Positions 61,636 through 64,000 of a stretch of 64,000 nt of DNA are shown piece by piece. Within the stretch, counting starts at the first letter, position 1. Each line of letters opens with the position of its first letter. The stretch comes from VAZQ01 sp046733355. Lineage in GTDB: Bacteria; Pseudomonadota; Alphaproteobacteria; Rhizobiales; Xanthobacteraceae. Below the pieces are notes generated by a model. It had not been told where the DNA came from. It saw only the letters and a program-made list of their open reading frames with translations, and searched no databases. The stretch spans positions 23,911 to 87,910 of the forward strand of contig JBKPOZ010000038.1 in NCBI GenBank assembly GCA_046733355.1, written 5' to 3'. The position numbers and the translations under genes were made by a program.

Positions 61636-61837
61636 ACTCGAATGCTTGCGGGCGGTCCGCGTCGTCGATGCGGGCCGCCCGCCCTTCCATCGGTTCGACA
61701 GTCGAGAGGCACCGACGAAACGCATTTCTTCTGTGTTCGTGAGCAGCACCGGGTACACACTCGGTCTACTTCCGGTGTGTGCCACCTGCCGGCGACAAGA
61801 AATGCATTTGGAACGTGAAGGGATGGAGCCCGTGGGC

Positions 61838-62860
61838 ATGAACCGTCGCGTCCTGCTCTCGAACATAGTTGTACTTCCAACCCTATTTGAGACGCTGCTT
61901 GCAGTCCCTACACAGGCGCAGACGGGCGTCCTGTCGTCGTGGAATGACGGTTCCGCAAAACGAGCAATTTTAGAGTTCGTGCGCGTCACTACTGATCGCT
62001 CGAATCCCAACTACGTCCTGCCGGAAGATCGCATCGCAGTGTTCGATCAGGACGGCACGCTCTGGGTCGAGCATCCAATGTACACGCAGGTGGTCTATTG
62101 TCTGGACCGTGTGCAAGTAGTGGTGGCCCAGGAACCGCAACTCAAGAACGTCGAGCCCTTCAAGACCGTGCTCTCCGGGAATCAGGAGGCGATAGCCAGG
62201 CTTTCGATGCGAGACCTTGAGACGATCCTTGCCGCGACACTCTCCGGTATGTCAGTCGCAGACTTCCAGGTCGAAGCGAAGAAATGGTTGGAAACAGCCA
62301 GGCATGCGCGTTGGAATCGGCCTTACACCGAACTAGTCTATCAACCGATGCTCGAAGTGCTGCAATACCTACGCGACAATGCCTACAAGACTTACATCGT
62401 GACCGGGGGCGGCCAGGACTTCGTGCGAGTTTACGCGGAAAAAGTGTACGGTATCCCGCCTGAGCACGTCGTTGGAACCGCGGAGGGAACGAAATTTGGT
62501 TATGACAAAGATGGCAAGCCGTTCCTCACGAAGGACCCCAAGCTTCTGCTGAACGACAACAATGCCGGGAAGCCCGAAGGGATTCACCTGATGGTTGGTC
62601 GGCGACCGTATGCGGCATTCGGCAACTCAACCGGAGACCGCGAAATGTTGGAGTACACGGGCGCCGGCGCAGGCGCGCGGCTCAGAATGTTAGTGCTGCA
62701 TGACGATGCCGCCCGCGAATATGCCTATGGCCCCGCCCAAGGACTTCCCGAGACCAAGGTCGGTACTTTCACTCCGGCACTCTACGACGAGGCGAAGAAA
62801 GACGGTTGGACAGTAATTAGCATCAAGAACGACTGGAAGCGCATTTTCGCTTTCGATTAG
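61838..62860 (+). CDS. Secreted HAD-family phosphatase
   Basis: 340 residues from MNRRVLLSNIVVLPTLFETL, with a signal peptide ending near 'VPTQAQ'. HAD motifs: 'DRIAVFDQDGTLWVE' (nucleophile and acid Asp), 'TYIVTGGGQDFVRVYAE' (motif II Thr), a Lys in 'NNAGKPEGIHLM' and 'YAAFGNSTGDREML' (motif IV Asp). The cap insert between motifs I and II is helical. Similar secreted HAD proteins are found next to sulfatase genes in related bacteria. Substrate unknown. The open frame extends to 61646, but the signal peptide sets the start at 61838; ATG 61802 is a second choice. Confidence 0.88.
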   Translation: MNRRVLLSNIVVLPTLFETLLAVPTQAQTGVLSSWNDGSAKRAILEFVRVTTDRSNPNYVLPEDRIAVFDQDGTLWVEHPMYTQVVYCLDRVQVVVAQEPQLKNVEPFKTVLSGNQEAIARLSMRDLETILAATLSGMSVADFQVEAKKWLETARHARWNRPYTELVYQPMLEVLQYLRDNAYKTYIVTGGGQDFVRVYAEKVYGIPPEHVVGTAEGTKFGYDKDGKPFLTKDPKLLLNDNNAGKPEGIHLMVGRRPYAAFGNSTGDREMLEYTGAGAGARLRMLVLHDDAAREYAYGPAQGLPETKVGTFTPALYDEAKKDGWTVISIKNDWKRIFAFD

Positions 62861-63284
62861 AGGCGCTATGTCGGCTCATGGCACGACTCGGCCGAGCTTC
62901 GATCATTGGAATGAGCCTGCTTACTGGGGGTAAGCAGACCCGGGCACATTCCCGCTACTCAGACGCGTTTTGACCCTGACCTGACCTAAGTCCTTCAGGA
63001 TTTTTATGGCGCACTTGCCGCCAGTGGCCACCCAGTTTCCCTCGGCGTACTTTCCTGGGTTATTTTGGTGATCTGGTCGGCTTTGCTGTCGAAGGGGAGT
63101 AGACCGCTAGGGTCATGTTGCAGAGTCGGGCGCGGCTCTGCCCGGACGGATCAGCGCGAAGCAGCTCCGGTTGGCACGGACCACCGGGGTAGGTTTGTTT
63201 TTGGGTCAGCCGTGCCATAGGTTGGTCGATAGCTTCGCCTCCAGTTGGAAACACTTAACTAGCTGATGTCATTTGGACCGAACT
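62861..63284. other. Intergenic decayed repeat zone
   Basis: About 420 bases with no supportable gene. Fragments such as 'GGGGGTAAGCAGACCCGGGCACATTCCC'-like sequence (62,926-62,955) and 'TTTTGACCCTGACCTGACC' resemble dispersed non-coding repeats of Bradyrhizobium-type genomes. Short frames on both strands lack ribosome sites. Confidence 0.45.
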
Positions 63285-63467
63285 TGCGGGACATGTACGC
63301 CAATCGGCACGCCACATTCAAAAGATACTGAGTGGCGAAGCGGCCGGCCAGATACCGATGGAGCAACCAACTCGTTTCGAGTTGTCATCAATCTTAAGAG
63401 CGCCAAAGCCATCGGCCTCCAGATGCCGCCAACGGTGCTCGCCCGCGCCGACGAGGTGATTGAATAA
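63285..63467 (+). pseudogene. Remnant of an ABC transporter substrate-binding protein gene
   Basis: The plus frame ends 'VVINLKSAKAIGLQMPPTVL' followed by 'ARADEVIE' and stop, the well-known C-terminus of TrpX/YtfQ-like ABC substrate-binding proteins. Only these last 30 or so codons are present, and no upstream part of the gene exists. The antisense frame gives 'YSITSSARASTVGGIW', a spurious protein commonly predicted in Bradyrhizobium genomes, which shows that the fragment is a dispersed repeat. Confidence 0.7.
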
Positions 63468-63638
63468 GCTCGTAGCTCTATAAGCAAATCACTTATTTGC
63501 TGCATGTGCTCAGGTCGGGTTGTGGCACTTCTGCGACATACCACGATCCCGCTGCTATGTCCGGAATTGGATCGTTTGCAGACTATTTCGACGGGGGACT
63601 GGTCAAACTCTAGAAAGGTACTAAGGTTTTCGGCGATT

Positions 63639-63902
63639 TTATTTCCGAGCGCGCCGACCACCTCTCAAGGGTTTCGGGAGAGGCTCATTCTCCGTTGGCT
63701 CTCTAAAGAACTCAACAATCTGCTCATTCATTGCACGAGCTAGTTGCTCCAAAATAGCGACCGTCGGATTTTCTAAACCCCGCTCTATTCGACTCACGTA
63801 AGTTCGATCAATCCTCGCATCAACCGCAAGATTTTCTTGCGATAGGTTTTGCTTGACCCGCATTCGCCTGAGATTTCGTGCGACCAGCGCTTGCGCCTTC
63901 AT
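63639..63902 (-). CDS. XRE-family HTH transcriptional regulator
   Basis: 87 residues from MKAQALVARNLRRMRVKQ (a Met four codons upstream is also possible). A single Cro/C1-type HTH fills the first 65 residues: 'NLSQENLAVDARIDRTYVSRI' and 'ERGLENPTVAILEQLARAM', followed by 'EFFREP' and a basic tail. This size and form are typical of stand-alone regulators in mobile or restriction-modification contexts; the neighbour beyond the right edge is unknown. Confidence 0.9.
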   Translation of the reverse strand: MKAQALVARNLRRMRVKQNLSQENLAVDARIDRTYVSRIERGLENPTVAILEQLARAMNEQIVEFFREPTENEPLPKPLRGGRRARK

Positions 63903-64000
63903 GCCTGAAGGCAAGCGCTATGGAGCCTATTAAACCACGGACAATGGTCCTATGATACCCCATCGCGATGGGCAATCATGAAATGACAGCAATGCAAGCC

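Noticed and set aside
63269..63661. 130-residue minus-strand frame containing YSITSSARAS
   Set aside because: Recognised as a spurious product predicted antisense to a dispersed gene-end repeat, not a protein.

Overview
The window is high-GC chromosomal DNA of an alphaproteobacterium, most probably a Hyphomicrobiales member near the Bradyrhizobium / Rhodopseudomonas / Pseudolabrys group. The evidence is the family content: the Tat-secreted repeat family TIGR03808, DUF3750, DUF2336, DUF1491, DUF5330, a MucR regulator lacking zinc ligands, several 'AADLP...NWTGxYxG' outer-membrane barrels, and near the right end a gene-fragment repeat familiar from Bradyrhizobium genomes. The assignment rests on recognition of these families, not on a search.

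Layout. 1-6.4 kb (minus strand): ArsS radical SAM protein cut by the left edge, DUF3750, a frameshifted TIGR03808 gene, pyrrolidone-carboxylate peptidase, a DsbA-like isomerase, a patatin and the mutase chaperone MeaB. 6.6-14.5 kb: SGNH hydrolase, FAD disulfide oxidoreductase, Bug-type solute-binding protein, homogentisate dioxygenase (tyrosine catabolism) and a coiled-coil envelope protein. 15-21 kb (minus): both methylmalonyl-CoA mutase subunits next to an overlapping folP-folB-folK cluster. 21-31.6 kb: DUF4332, M20 dipeptidase, YcgN-like protein, class A PBP, DUF1214/DUF1254 pair, DUF2336, DUF1491, PG-binding protein, DUF5330, SufE, MucR. 31.7-40.5 kb: envelope proteins, Fe/Mn superoxide dismutase, a GT39-like membrane protein, haloacid dehalogenase, M48 lipoprotein protease, SNase-like protein and a Cys-rich secreted protein. 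40.5-50 kb: three outer-membrane barrels and a NodT-type outer-membrane factor diverging from an HME-RND adaptor/pump pair, apparently one tripartite efflux locus. 50.4-52.8 kb: a divergent response regulator / histidine kinase pair.

The accessory part starts at tRNA-Arg(CCT), 53355-53431. Ten bases past it lies a tyrosine recombinase, followed upstream on the minus strand by overlapping small genes, one of which looks like an orphan Spo11 / topoisomerase VI-A protein (candidate Tyr plus a Toprim E...DxD). The element ends near 55,945, where two genes that have both lost their 5' ends abut. Beyond it are a cupin, a DUF4331 protein, a porin-like barrel, an arylsulfatase, a HAD phosphatase, a decayed repeat zone and an XRE regulator.

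Several ordinary genes carry single-base frameshifts (TIGR03808 gene twice, SNase protein, histidine kinase, and probably the start of the 110-aa membrane protein). So many in one window suggests sequence or assembly indels, though real decay cannot be excluded. The most interesting item is the Spo11-like gene in the tRNA-Arg element.
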